Below, one piece after another: positions 23,701-33,458 of a DNA stretch of 64,000 nt. The stretch is from Papilionanthe hookeriana x Papilionanthe teres (Eukaryota > Streptophyta > Magnoliopsida > Asparagales > Orchidaceae), in the NCBI GenBank assembly GCA_022702705.1, contig CM040424.1:138867665-138931664 (forward strand), written 5' to 3'. Below the pieces are notes generated by a model that had not been told where the DNA came from, made no database searches, and saw only the letters and a list, made by a program, of their open reading frames with translations. How positions within the stretch are numbered: the stretch's first letter is position 1; the number at the start of each line of letters is the position of its first letter. Both the position numbers and the translations under genes were made by a program.

Positions 23701-24480
23701 AATAGGTTTAAGATTAATTAAACCTGATTTTGGCAAGGTTTAATTGATTAATGATACTTAATTAGGGTTAAGACTAATTGGTTTAGGATTTATTAAACCT
23801 AATTTGGGTAAGGTTTAATTAATTAATTAGACTTAATTGCGGTTAAGTCTAATTGGTTTAAGATTTATTAAACATAATTTGGTTAAGGTTTAATTGATTC
23901 ATTAGACTTAACTAGGGGTTAAGTCTAATTGGTTTAGAGGTTACTTAAGCCTAATGTAAGTAAGGTTTAAGTTGATTAATTAGGTTTAATATGGGTAAAC
24001 CTAATTAAAGTTTAAAGGTTACTTAAACCTAATGTAAGTAAGGTTTAAGTTGATTAGTTAGGATTAATATGGGTTAAACCTAATTAGGATTTAATGGACA
24101 CTTAAACCTAATGCAAGTAAATTTTAAGATGATTAATTAGGTTTAATATGGGTTAAAACTAATTAGGGTTTAAAGGTTACTTATACCTAATGTAAGTAAG
24201 GTTTAAGTTGATTAATTAGGTTTAATGTGGTTAAACTTAATTAGGGTTTCAAGGTTACTTAAACCTAATATAAGTAAGGTTTAAGTTGATTAATTAGATT
24301 TAATATGGGTTAAACCTAATTAGGGTTTAATGGACACTTAAACCTAATGCAAGTAAGGTTTAAGTTGATTAATTAGGTTTAATGTGTGTTAAACCTAATT
24401 AGGGTTTAAAGGTTACTTAAACCTAATGTAATTAAGATTTAATGGGTTAATTGAGTTTAATATGTCTTTAAACTTAACTA
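23701..24480. repeat. 78-79-bp tandem array with the same two-hairpin design
   Basis: After transitional units (23701-23930), a second array has starts of the GTTGATTAATTAGG type at about 23971, 24049, 24128, 24207, 24285 and 24364. Each unit pairs TTAGGTTTAA with TTAAACCTAA and ACTTAAACCT with AGGTTTAAGT. The sequence differs from the 75-bp array but the architecture is the same. Confidence 0.82.
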
Positions 24481-24650
24481 AATGGGTATTATTTAGGATT
24501 TGTTCATTTCTTTTTAAGTTTGACTTCATTAAGCTTAATTTGTATTTAAGCTTGATTAAGGGTTTGATTAGGATGATGATTAAGCCCAATTTATCATCTT
24601 AAACTTAACTAGATTTTGTCATGAGTCTATTGTGAGTTGTACTTATTTTC

Positions 24651-25062
24651 AACTTAGTCTATTGTGAAAAATTGGCTAAGAAATAAAAAGGTGATTTTTA
24701 GGATTTAAATTTATTAATTTAATAATGAATTTTAAATCCTAAATTTTAAAATTTCATTTAAAATTGTTTAATGACTTAAACATCATTGTCTTAGGGTTAT
24801 TGTTTATTACCCTAAAATTTCTAGCCATTTTCCAATTTTATTTTTCTTAATTCATTTTGAACTTAGTCTATTGTGAAAAATAAGCTAATTAATAAAAGGT
24901 GATTTTTAGGATAAATTTATTAATTTAAAAATGAATTTTATATCCTAAATTTTAAAATATCATTTAAAATTGTTTAGTGATTTAAACATCATTGTCTTAG
25001 GGTTATTGTCTATTACCTTAAAATTTCTAGCCATTTTCCAATTTTATTTTTCTTAATTTCTA
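24651..25062. repeat. Direct duplication of about 205 bp in copy E
   Basis: AACTTAGTCTATTGTGAAAA starts at 24651 and again at 24860. The two units then run in parallel to CCAATTTTATTTTTCTTAAT with few differences. Each unit has an internal inverted repeat, TAGGATTTAAA against TTTAAATCCTA in the first unit, degraded in the second. No gene is seen. Confidence 0.8.
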
Positions 25063-25439
25063 ATTTTTTATAATTATTTTTAGAAATAATTATAAAGTGG
25101 CTTAGAAATGATTAAATGTCACCCTAGAGAATTTTTCTGTCCATAAAAAAATATCGGAGAAAATTCCTAAGGGTACAAAGATCATTTTGTGAAAGTTTCA
25201 TAATTTTTGAAATTATAATTAATTTTTAATAATTAATTTACTCCATGGAGTAATTAATTAATTAAAAATCAAATATAATTTAAAAATTAAAAATTTTAAA
25301 TCCACATGATTCTCCTTGTTCTCTTGAATCCAGAGGTATTTTTGTCTTATTTTTGTGATTTTTGTGGGCAAAGTTATGAATTTTTTATTAGTTTAAGGAT
25401 AATCTGATTTAATTAAACCTTAAACTAAACAGAAAAATC

Positions 25440-25700
25440 CAGGGAGCGCCGCGTGTCCTCGGATCGATCGAAACACACTCAATCCGCTGCGGGGCTCCGA
25501 ATAGTAGATCCGAAGGGATTTAATCTCGGTCGTCCATTCCCAAAACACGGGAACGGAAGGTCCTGGTTCATCGTCGTCCTCCCGCATGATCTCGCTGACC
25601 GTCAGTGATCTAGTGATAATATCTTGCTCAATTCTTAATGAAATCTAGAGAGGTTTGTTCCTACACGATCGTCTTGAGCAGACGATCATATCCATACAGA
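25440..25700 (+). promoter_or_regulatory. GC-rich promoter-like block of copy E
   Basis: This CG-rich island, beginning GGGAGCGCCGCGTGTCC, corresponds in position and flanking context to the block at 3893-4190 in copy A, though the sequence is much changed. Downstream it keeps a segment resembling GTCTTGAGCAGACGATCATATCCATA, the equivalent of the region after the block in A. A role as LTR promoter or leader is inferred. Confidence 0.35.
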
Positions 25701-27830
25701 TATGTGAGGGTTTTGAAATGGCTAACCCTACTCTAGACCAAGACCGAGCTCGGGTTGAGTGTGAAAAACCATTCCTTGGCCTCAGTTGATGTAAATTCAA
25801 ATTGAATGCTTCTGAAGCTTCGTCTCAACCTCAGAAAGCTTTTCCCTAAGTCAATTTGAGGTGAAATAGGGTTTGTATATGACTTTGTCCTCGAGGTGTC
25901 TTAGCTTAAATGGCTCGGTCAATTAGTGGCTTAAGGGCTATGGGGGTGCCTGATTTTGATTGGTCTTACCTTTGTTCAGTCCCTAAATGGGTTTGGGATG
26001 ACCAATTTGAAGATTTATGGAAATTGGTTTTTTACTCCCAAATTATCTTAGTTTTGGCTCATTTGGGTGCTCTCGGGTTGGCTAAATTTCTGAGATATAG
26101 TGGGTTTCAAGGCCTACTTTCACTTAGGATCAATTGCTTAGATCTTAAACAAAAACTTTGGTGTTGAAGGTCTGAGGATTTAGGCAGTGGTTGGAGGTCT
26201 CCTATTTTGGTCCTCTCCTTCTTCATGTGCTCGGGTTAGCTCCTTATATAGCCATGGTTGGCTATGGGAAGGGCTTAGGCTGGCTTGGAATCATCCAGGT
26301 GAGTTGCTAACTTCCCGTTTAATGCATGGATAAGATTTTAGTTGTAGATAAGGAAATTTTTGGTTTTCCAAGCCTAGGCACCATAAATTTAACCATGGTA
26401 AAGGAGGATGATTTCACCTTGGTTTTCATATGGCTTTCTCCTATTGGTTTGATTAGGAGGTGTATGGATTGGTTTCAAGGCTATGGTTCAACCTCCTCTA
26501 CATGATTATTCTATACATTAAAGGGATAAGTGACACCTTAACCCTCTTACTCACCCCATGCATGATTAAGCCATGATTGCAATTAACCATGGTATGAGAT
26601 GGGTTTAAACTTTGTTTCTCCTTTATTGGATGAAAGGATAGGTGCATGGTGACTCAACCAAATCATTTTCCATAGATAGTATATTTGATTGACACCTTTG
26701 AAAATTTCTCATTATAGTGTCATGATGAATGTACCTCTTAGTTAAACATGGTAAAAGAGAGGATGGAATCCATGTTCTCCTTCCATTTGGTGGTCTAAGA
26801 GATGTATGATAGACCTTTGAAGTGGCTAGCCACATGATCTTGAGGAAGGAGGTGACTCATACTTTGAAATGAAGGGGAGATGCCACCTTATTTTCTTCAT
26901 CATAATGCCTCCATAATGACTTTTAACCATGGTTAAATGACATGTCATGGGTCATTAATGGGTTGAGTCATATTGAATGGGTCATATGGGTTGTGTTTGA
27001 GTCATCCATGATGTCATAAAGGGGTTTGGAATTTTTGAAAACCAATTATTATATCATAATTGGTGTCATGTGTTAAAATTCCATTTTATGCCCTTTCTTT
27101 AATTTAATTTCAATTTTAATTAATTATTTCATTAATTAAAAATTTTGTAAATTATTTTATTAATTAATTAATTAATCAAAATTAATTATTTGATTAATTT
27201 TATGGTTTAAAATTAAATTTTGTCTTATTTGATGTCTTTTAGTTATATTTTCATTTTAATTAATTATTTAATTAATTAAACTATTAAAAATTATATTATT
27301 AGCCAATTAATTAATCAAAATAATTTTGGAATAATTATTTGATTACTTTATATTATTTTTTATTCAAAATTGAGTATTTTGACCAATGTTGAGTAGGGTT
27401 GACAAATATTGACCCAGGTTAACTCAAGTTGGCTTGGGTTGATCAATTCTAGTTCAAGGATGTTTAATGTGACTTTCTCAACCTTGTCATGGTTGATTTG
27501 GTCATAAAATTGGTGGTTTTATCATTTTGAGGTCTAAATTTGTCATGTTGACCGATTTTAGGGTTTTACATTAACTTGGATTAACCTTTGATCACTTTGA
27601 TCAATATAAAGTTGATTTTATCAATGTCTTTCATTAAAGTCAATTTTGTGGTCAGGGGGCATGGGTTAGCTCTATTTTCCAATTTTACCCTTTTAGGTCA
27701 AGAGTTGACCAATGGGGCTAGGGCGATTGTCTTTGTATTATGCATGGAGAGTTTTGATCAAATTTTGATTATTTACATCAAAGAATGATCAAGAAAGTTA
27801 ATGTAATAATCTTTGGGTCATGGTTTGATC

Positions 27831-28340
27831 ATTTTGACCAAAATTGACTTTTTAGTCAAAGGTGACCAATGGGGTGAATATGGTGGTCTTTAGGTTTTGG
27901 GTTGATGATTTTAGTTAATTTTGACTTTTTGGGTCAAAACTTAACCATTTAGGTCAATGGGGTTGGTCATTGGGTCAGGATTGACCATTTTGACCAAAAT
28001 TGGCTTTTTGGTAAAATGTTAATCTGTTGGGTCAATAGGGTTGGTGATTGGGTCAGGATTGATCATTTTTACCAAAGTTGACTTTTAGGTTAAAAGTTGA
28101 CCTATTGGGTCAATAGGGTTGGTCATTGGGTCAGGATTGACCATTTTGACCAAAGTTGACATTTTAGGTGAAACGTTGACCTATTAGGTCAATAGAGTTG
28201 GTCATTGGGCCAGGATTGACCATTTTGACCAAAGTTGACTTTTTAGGTCAAAAGTTGACCTATTGGGTCAATAATTGATCATTGGGCCAGGAATTGATCA
28301 TTTTGACCAAAGTTGACTTTTTAAATCAAAAGTTGACCTA
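27831..28340. repeat. TTGAC/GTCAA (W-box core) array near right end of copy E
   Basis: By hand count about 26 TTGAC cores on one strand or the other occur in roughly 510 bases, many as TTTGACC or GGTCAA. They sit in degenerate tandem units of about 100 bases containing GGTCAGGATTGACCATTTTGACC. TTGAC is the core of the WRKY-binding W-box, TTGAC[C/T]. Binding is inference; the array may simply reflect a GGTCAA-rich repeat. Confidence 0.7.
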
Positions 28341-28547
28341 ATAGGTTAATAGTTGATCAGGTCAGTATTTGTCATTACTAATTTGATCATTTTAAGATTT
28401 CATCAAAATTTAGTTAAAAAGGTTTCATAGGGTCTCACCCTAGATATTAGGGTTTAGTGATCATCATTAAGAGTTAGGGAGTTAATTTTGGTAAACTTCC
28501 CACTCTAATATATTTTGTAAATAGTCCACACAAAAGTGAGGTCAACA

Positions 28548-29108
28548 CCATATATTAATTCACTAAATATGGACATCATACATCTTTGAAATGTTGCAGG
28601 TGCATAATCCAAAGGACATTCTTCTAAAAGCAAAGGTTCTGTAAGGGCTAGTAAATTTAGTCTTCTCTTGATCCTCAGGAGCAATAAGTATTTGATGATA
28701 ACTGGTATATCCATCCAAAAAGCAATAATACTTGCGTCTAGCAAGTCTGTCTAACATTTGGTCTAAAAAAGGTAAAAGGAAGTGATCTTTTCTGGTGGTG
28801 GCATTTAATTTTCTATAATCAATACATATTCGCCAACCAGTGACTTGTCTTGTCGGTATGATTTCATTTCTTTCATTTATATCAACTTTCACTCCTCCTT
28901 TATTAAGAACACAATGAATTGGGCTTACCCAAACACTATCAGAAATATAATATATAATTACAGCATCTAACCACTTTAAAATCTCTTTTTTAACCACTTC
29001 TTTCATCATTGAGTTTAGTCTCCTTTGCGGATCAATTCTAGGTTTATGTTGTTCATTCAACAAAATTCTGTGCATACAGATTGAATGATTAATTCCTTTA
29101 ACATCCAC
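28548..29108 (-). pseudogene. Upstream fragment of gypsy reverse transcriptase
   Basis: The minus strand encodes the N-terminal two thirds of a Ty3/gypsy RT domain: WRICIDYRKLNATTRKDHF, then the catalytic-aspartate box FLDGY, then APEDQEKTKF and the FGL segment. A frameshift lies near 28610, after which the APATFQRCM segment continues in another frame until copy E interrupts it. The sequence type is that of Athila/Tat elements. It would act in copying retrotransposon RNA in cytoplasmic particles, but this copy is dead. The MDD box lies across the insertion at 20520-20682. Confidence 0.85.
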
Positions 29109-29584
29109 TAAGGACCAACCAAAAGCCTTTTTGTTATTTTTTAAGGTTTCCAGTAATTTTTCTCTTGATATTTATTTAAATTTTAAGATGCAATGACTAG
29201 TAAGGTAGATGATTCTCCTCAAAACATATACTTCAAATGATTAGGGAGAATTTTCATCTCAAGTTCAGGGGGTTTTATGATAGATGGAATTAAACTTTTA
29301 TCTCCACTTTCCATAGTATCCAATTTTTTAATTTTTTCCTAAACAAATTCTAACTTTTCATTTTTCATATCATTCAAATCACTTTCACTTTCACTTTCAT
29401 CCTCACAGTCCAAATTTTCTTCAAACACTTCTTTAAAATGATCTTCTCTCAATTAATCACAGATTTCCATTCGAAAGCACTCATCATCCTTCTTCAATTG
29501 AAGGGTATTTCATAGATTTTAGAATATTGATAGTTACCTCTTGATCATTAACTCTCATAGTTAATTCTCCTTTTTGAACATCGA
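29109..29584 (-). pseudogene. Degenerate linker between protease and reverse transcriptase
   Basis: Minus-strand sequence between the protease and RT fragments. Reading frames are broken, and it codes in pieces for acidic, charged sequence. Just after 29584 a one-base frameshift changes the normal end of the protease domain (a segment like GRPLLTTGKAMIDV is readable in the neighbouring frame at about 29570-29615). No independent gene is evident. Confidence 0.55.
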
Positions 29585-30403
29585 TCATAGCTTTCCCAGT
29601 AGTAAGTAATGGTCTTCCAAAATAATTGGAATTTCTTTATCTTCCTCCATATCTAATACAACAAAATTCACAGGAAAGATAAATTTATCCACCTTCACTA
29701 ATACATCTTCCACAACTCCTTTAGGATAAGTGATAGATCGATTAGCTAATTTAAGATTCATAGATGTAGGTGAAATTTCTCTTATTCCCAATCTTTTGAA
29801 AGTTTATAAAGGCATAAGATTAATACTAGCTCCCATATCACATAAAGCTCTTCCGTAAAATTTCTCATCTATAGCACACGGGATAGTGAAACTACCAGGG
29901 TCTTTAAGATTTTCAGGAAGCTTCTTCTGAATAATTGCACTACACTCACCGCTAGGTGCAATAGTCTCGTGGTCTTTGAACTTTCTTTTCTTTTTAAGAA
30001 TATCCTTTATAAACTTTACATAATCAGGCATCTGCTCTAATACTTCAATAAAGGGAATATTAATTATTAATTTCTTAACGATTTCCAAAAACTTTGCAAA
30101 TCTGTTATCTATGTTCAGTTTTTTTAGTCTTTGAGGAAACAGGGGAGGTGGGTTTTCAACATTAATCTTCATTGGTTCAATCGAATATTCTAAGTATGGA
30201 TATATCTTATTAGAACATTTTTCAATGTTGACTTCCTCTCTTTCAACTTGAACTTCTTTTTGTACTCTTGGGTCTAATTCTTCTTCACTCCTTAATTGAA
30301 TTGCCTTAATTTGCTCATTGTTTTGATCTTTTGGGTTGATCTCAACATAGCTAGGAAGATTTCCATAAAGTCTATTATTAAGCACAGTAAAAATATGTCC
30401 CAA
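29585..30403 (-). pseudogene. Gypsy aspartic protease region with in-frame stop
   Basis: A minus-strand frame carries charged gag-pro linker sequence, then LPENLKDPGSFTIPC and the protease active-site box ALCDMGASINLMP, in which D-x-GAS is the catalytic core. An in-frame TAA at 29804-29806 stops it; the same frame then resumes with the protease C-terminal half, including FVVLDMEED. In Athila-type elements this protease cleaves the Gag-Pol polyprotein. The stop and the downstream frameshift make it a pseudogene. Confidence 0.8.
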
Positions 30404-31590
30404 TTAATTCTCAATGTTCATCATCGCAACATTTTGAGCTTAAATTTGATTATTGATATTCAGAATTATTTCTTCAGTAGACAACTTCTTTTCCTTAAAT
30501 TGTGGATTAATATTAAAACCATGAGGATAAGAAGGTCTATAATTGGTATTTCCTTGGTTGTTTAGATTTCCAACTGGATTCATTGAATTGTTTCCCCATT
30601 GCGGGTTAACAACAACATTGTTATTATTCCAGTTGAAGTTTGGGTGATTCTTCCAACCAGGATTATAATAATTTGAATAAGGATTGTTGAGTTTATTATT
30701 TATAGCATTCAAAGTCTCATAAGATGTTTGTGATTCTATCAACTGTCCGGATGAATTTTCCTCTAACACTAGGGATGTTTGAGAATAATTCATTCCATAT
30801 TGATCTATTTTCTCCGAAAGTACAACAATTTGAGAGACTATCACAGTTATCGCATCAGAATCATGAATACCAACTACTCTCTTATGATTTACCCGCTCAG
30901 AGGGCCATTGAAAATTATTAGTAGTCATCTCTTCTATTAACCTATATGCTTCATCAAAAGGTTTTGACATTAACGATCCACCAGCAGCTGCATCTATAAT
31001 CAATCTCAAAAATCCCACTAATCCATTGTAAAATGTTTGAATTAGTAACAAGTCTGGTAAAACATGATGTGGACACTTTCTCAAAAGATCTTTAAATCTT
31101 TCTAAAGCTTCATATATAGATTCTCCACCAAACTGACTAAAAGATGTGATATCATTCAGCTTAGCAGTTTTTTAAGGAGGGAAATATTTTGATAGAAACT
31201 TTTGTGAAAGTTCCCCTCAAGTTTTGATAGATCCAGGTGCTAACAAATTTAACCACGCCTTAGCCTATCCCTTAATAAAAAAGGAAAAAGTCTAAGCCTA
31301 ACAGCATCGTTCGACACTCCATCATATTTAAAGGTAGCACACAGTTCTAAAAAACTAGCGAGATGTAAGTTAGGATCTTCACTAGGTGATCCTCCAAATT
31401 GATTATTATATATCATTTTGATAATAACAAGTTAAGTTCAAATGAATTAGCAGCAACATCAGGGTTTTAGATAGTTAAGTGAATTTCATCTGATGTTGGA
31501 TTAGCATGATCTCTTAAAGGTCTTAATATATTTTCATTTTGATTGTTTTGATTGTTCAAATTGTTCTCCATTTTTTGAGGATTTTCAAAT
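30404..31590 (-). pseudogene. Gypsy gag (capsid) remnant
   Basis: The longest open piece (30440-31084, minus) has the plant gypsy gag landmarks LIQTFYNGL, the DAAAGGSLMSK segment, EAYRLIEEMTTNNFQWPSER and an asparagine-rich tail. It ends at TAA (30440-30442), and a second in-frame TAA lies at 30404-30406, after which the frame continues into the protease region. Both stops occupy places where CAA (Gln) is the likely ancestral codon. Upstream, 31085-31590 holds further broken gag sequence, with a stop near 31172 and at least one frameshift. Gag would form the particle; this copy cannot. Confidence 0.8.
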
Positions 31591-31777
31591 TGTTTTTATT
31601 GTTTTTATTTTTTTTAATAGAACGCTCTAATTCAGAACGTAAGGCACTAAACCTATACATCTAATACTACGCATACAATCACAATAAGCACACTAATAAT
31701 AAACAAACACACACAATTATGAATTATAATTCAAATATAAGCTTTCAAATACTATAAAATAAAATTTTACAGTTACC

Positions 31778-31795
31778 TCCCCAGCAACGGCGCCA
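31778..31795 (-). other. Primer-binding site (tRNA-Asp type)
   Basis: On the minus strand TGGCGCCGTTGCTGGGGA begins 6 bases inside the 5' LTR. It differs by one base from the tRNA-Asp-complementary site known from Athila-class elements (TGGCGCCGTTGCCGGGGA). This fixes the element's orientation. Confidence 0.85.
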
Positions 31796-31801
31796 AAAAT
31801 T

Positions 31802-33458
31802 TGGTGCAAATTTTTTAATTTGTCAAAATTTATGAATTCAGATTTATATATATATATATATTGATTTAGTTTTCTTTTGAGTCACACAATTAAACACAAG
31901 TATACGTATCACTCAAGTAATACAGGGCTCTAATGGAGTCCTGGTTATCGGTCCCACGAGGAGGAAATTTATTTTGTAAAGTAGCACAGAAATAACTTCA
32001 CAAATCACAACATAATTATAGTATTTACTAATAATTAAAGATGAAACTAACAATTGCAGTTAATAATTCTAGTAAAGTACGTTCCAACTTCCAAGCAAAG
32101 TTAACTAGCACAAGAAAAAATTTATATCAAAAGTTCAATTGCAAGAAAGAATCTTCCTCCTGTCCAATGATAATGTGATGATTTAGTGACATAGATTAGT
32201 GATACAAATGTATTGTTCCAAATAGGAGCATTCATATTCTTTACCCTCTTCCAAGTGCATAGAAAATATTGGCTAATCATAAGTTTAGTCCCGAAATTTG
32301 TGGTTAGGCTGGGAGGATACTGACTGTCACTCCAAAGCTCCCACTTCCATTCACCTGAAGGCTAACTCTCACTTTGGTTTCCAAACCCTAGGACCAAATT
32401 GGGGATTTTAGCTTGTCACTTTAAAATCTCCAATTCTACGCCCGTCAAAATATATTTCTCTATTTATTTGCACTCAACCCCATGAACTACGTCACTCATT
32501 CATGGACATTGAATGTGACCTTCACTTTTATTGTGGAACTCATAATCCTTTTAGAGCAAATGTTTCCCAACAAGTTTTAACAATTCAATTGGCCAGATCA
32601 AATAATAAATGAAGTACAAAGTGAAATGGTCATCACAATGTCTCCATAATAAATCAGCACATCATTTTCATATCACAACATCAACACATCACATGAAAAG
32701 GATGAAGACAAAGAAATCTACTCAAGACTTGTGAGGAAAAGACGACAAAATATGGATTATATATATATAATCAATGTCATACAAACAGAGTAAAGAAAAG
32801 ATAACTTATCTCAAACTCTTCCCCCAAACGAATCTCAAGGAATCCCTTTACTCCTCTTCTTTCTTCATAACAACATACAATTCTCTCTTTAGATAAGTAA
32901 GGAAGAAGAAATCTCTCACTTTTTCTCTCCTCCTACACTCCTTAGAAGAGAACACACACAAACCCTAGATGGACTCTCTACACTATAATAATGAAAAAAC
33001 ACACTCTCTCCTCACTCACACACAATAAATACTCTCTTCCCCTCTCTAAACTTAGCTCCAAAACAGTTTGAATTTAGTTATAACTGATTTCCCAAGAGTT
33101 TTCTTAAGCATCCCTCCAAAATCTGGCCAAATAAATTGAATCTAGTTTAAAATTGGGATATGGCGGGGCCGGTTCATGATAGGGCACCGTCTGGCACTAT
33201 TTTCTGCCTTCTGGTCAAAACGCCCTATAAATTGGCACAGTCTGGCACTGGTCACAAAGTCATTCAGCGCTAGTTCAATAAAATGTACTTTTGCTCCATT
33301 TTGCTCCAAATTTGCTCCTTTTTGCTTCCTTTTGCTCCAAAGACCTGAAGTCATTATACATGCATGAAATCATGAAAAATACATTTCTTTAAAGTGCAAT
33401 ATCATCAAAAATGGGTTTGAAATGGCCATTAAAAAGCTATTAAATTTTCAGTGGATCA
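31802..33458 (-). repeat. 5' LTR of the gypsy element, 1657 bp
   Basis: On the minus strand it starts TGATCCACTGAAAATTT at 33458 and ends TTTGCACCA at 31802, next to the primer-binding site. It matches the 3' LTR over its whole length with scattered substitutions and small indels, indicating an old insertion. It is flanked outside by GGTCC (33459-33463). The region 32736-32780 carries a short TATA run that could be promoter sequence. Confidence 0.88.

Larger units (their letters stand above)
20683..28547 (+). mobile_element. Copy E of the giant TG..CA family, inserted in reverse transcriptase
   Basis: It starts TGATAGTGG and ends GAGGTCAACA, as copies A and C do. Its flanks are CCATC (20678-20682) and CCATA (28548-28552), a 5-bp target duplication with one mismatch. 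On either side the gypsy reverse-transcriptase frame resumes exactly. E is clearly diverged from A-C. The shared landmarks I recognise are the AAGCTCCCATAGCTAATT segment (about 21010), the CATCGTCC block (about 21555-21720), the GC-rich block (about 25440-25700) and the right end. The middle is expanded by tandem hairpin arrays and the right end by a TTGAC array. It has no gene. Confidence 0.82.
16060..33458 (-). mobile_element. Athila/Tat-type Ty3/gypsy retrotransposon with nested insertions
   Basis: Two direct LTRs (16060-19378 including an insert, and 31802-33458) bracket a minus-strand primer-binding site, gag, protease and partial reverse transcriptase. The element is flanked by the 5-bp duplication GGTCC (16055-16059 and 33459-33463). 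The PBS resembles the tRNA-Asp type used by Athila elements. The coding part is dead: there are in-frame stops, frameshifts, a 7.9-kb insertion in RT, and no recognisable RNase H or integrase before the 3' LTR. Without its two inserts the element would be about 7.9 kb. It sits inside older copy D. Confidence 0.85.

Noticed and set aside
22850..24480. CRISPR-like array of short repeats
   Set aside because: Units are contiguous tandem repeats without unique spacers, in a plant genome.
28505..28744. 79-residue open frame at the edge of copy E
   Set aside because: It is a chance fusion of a frameshifted RT fragment with the right end of copy E, not a gene.
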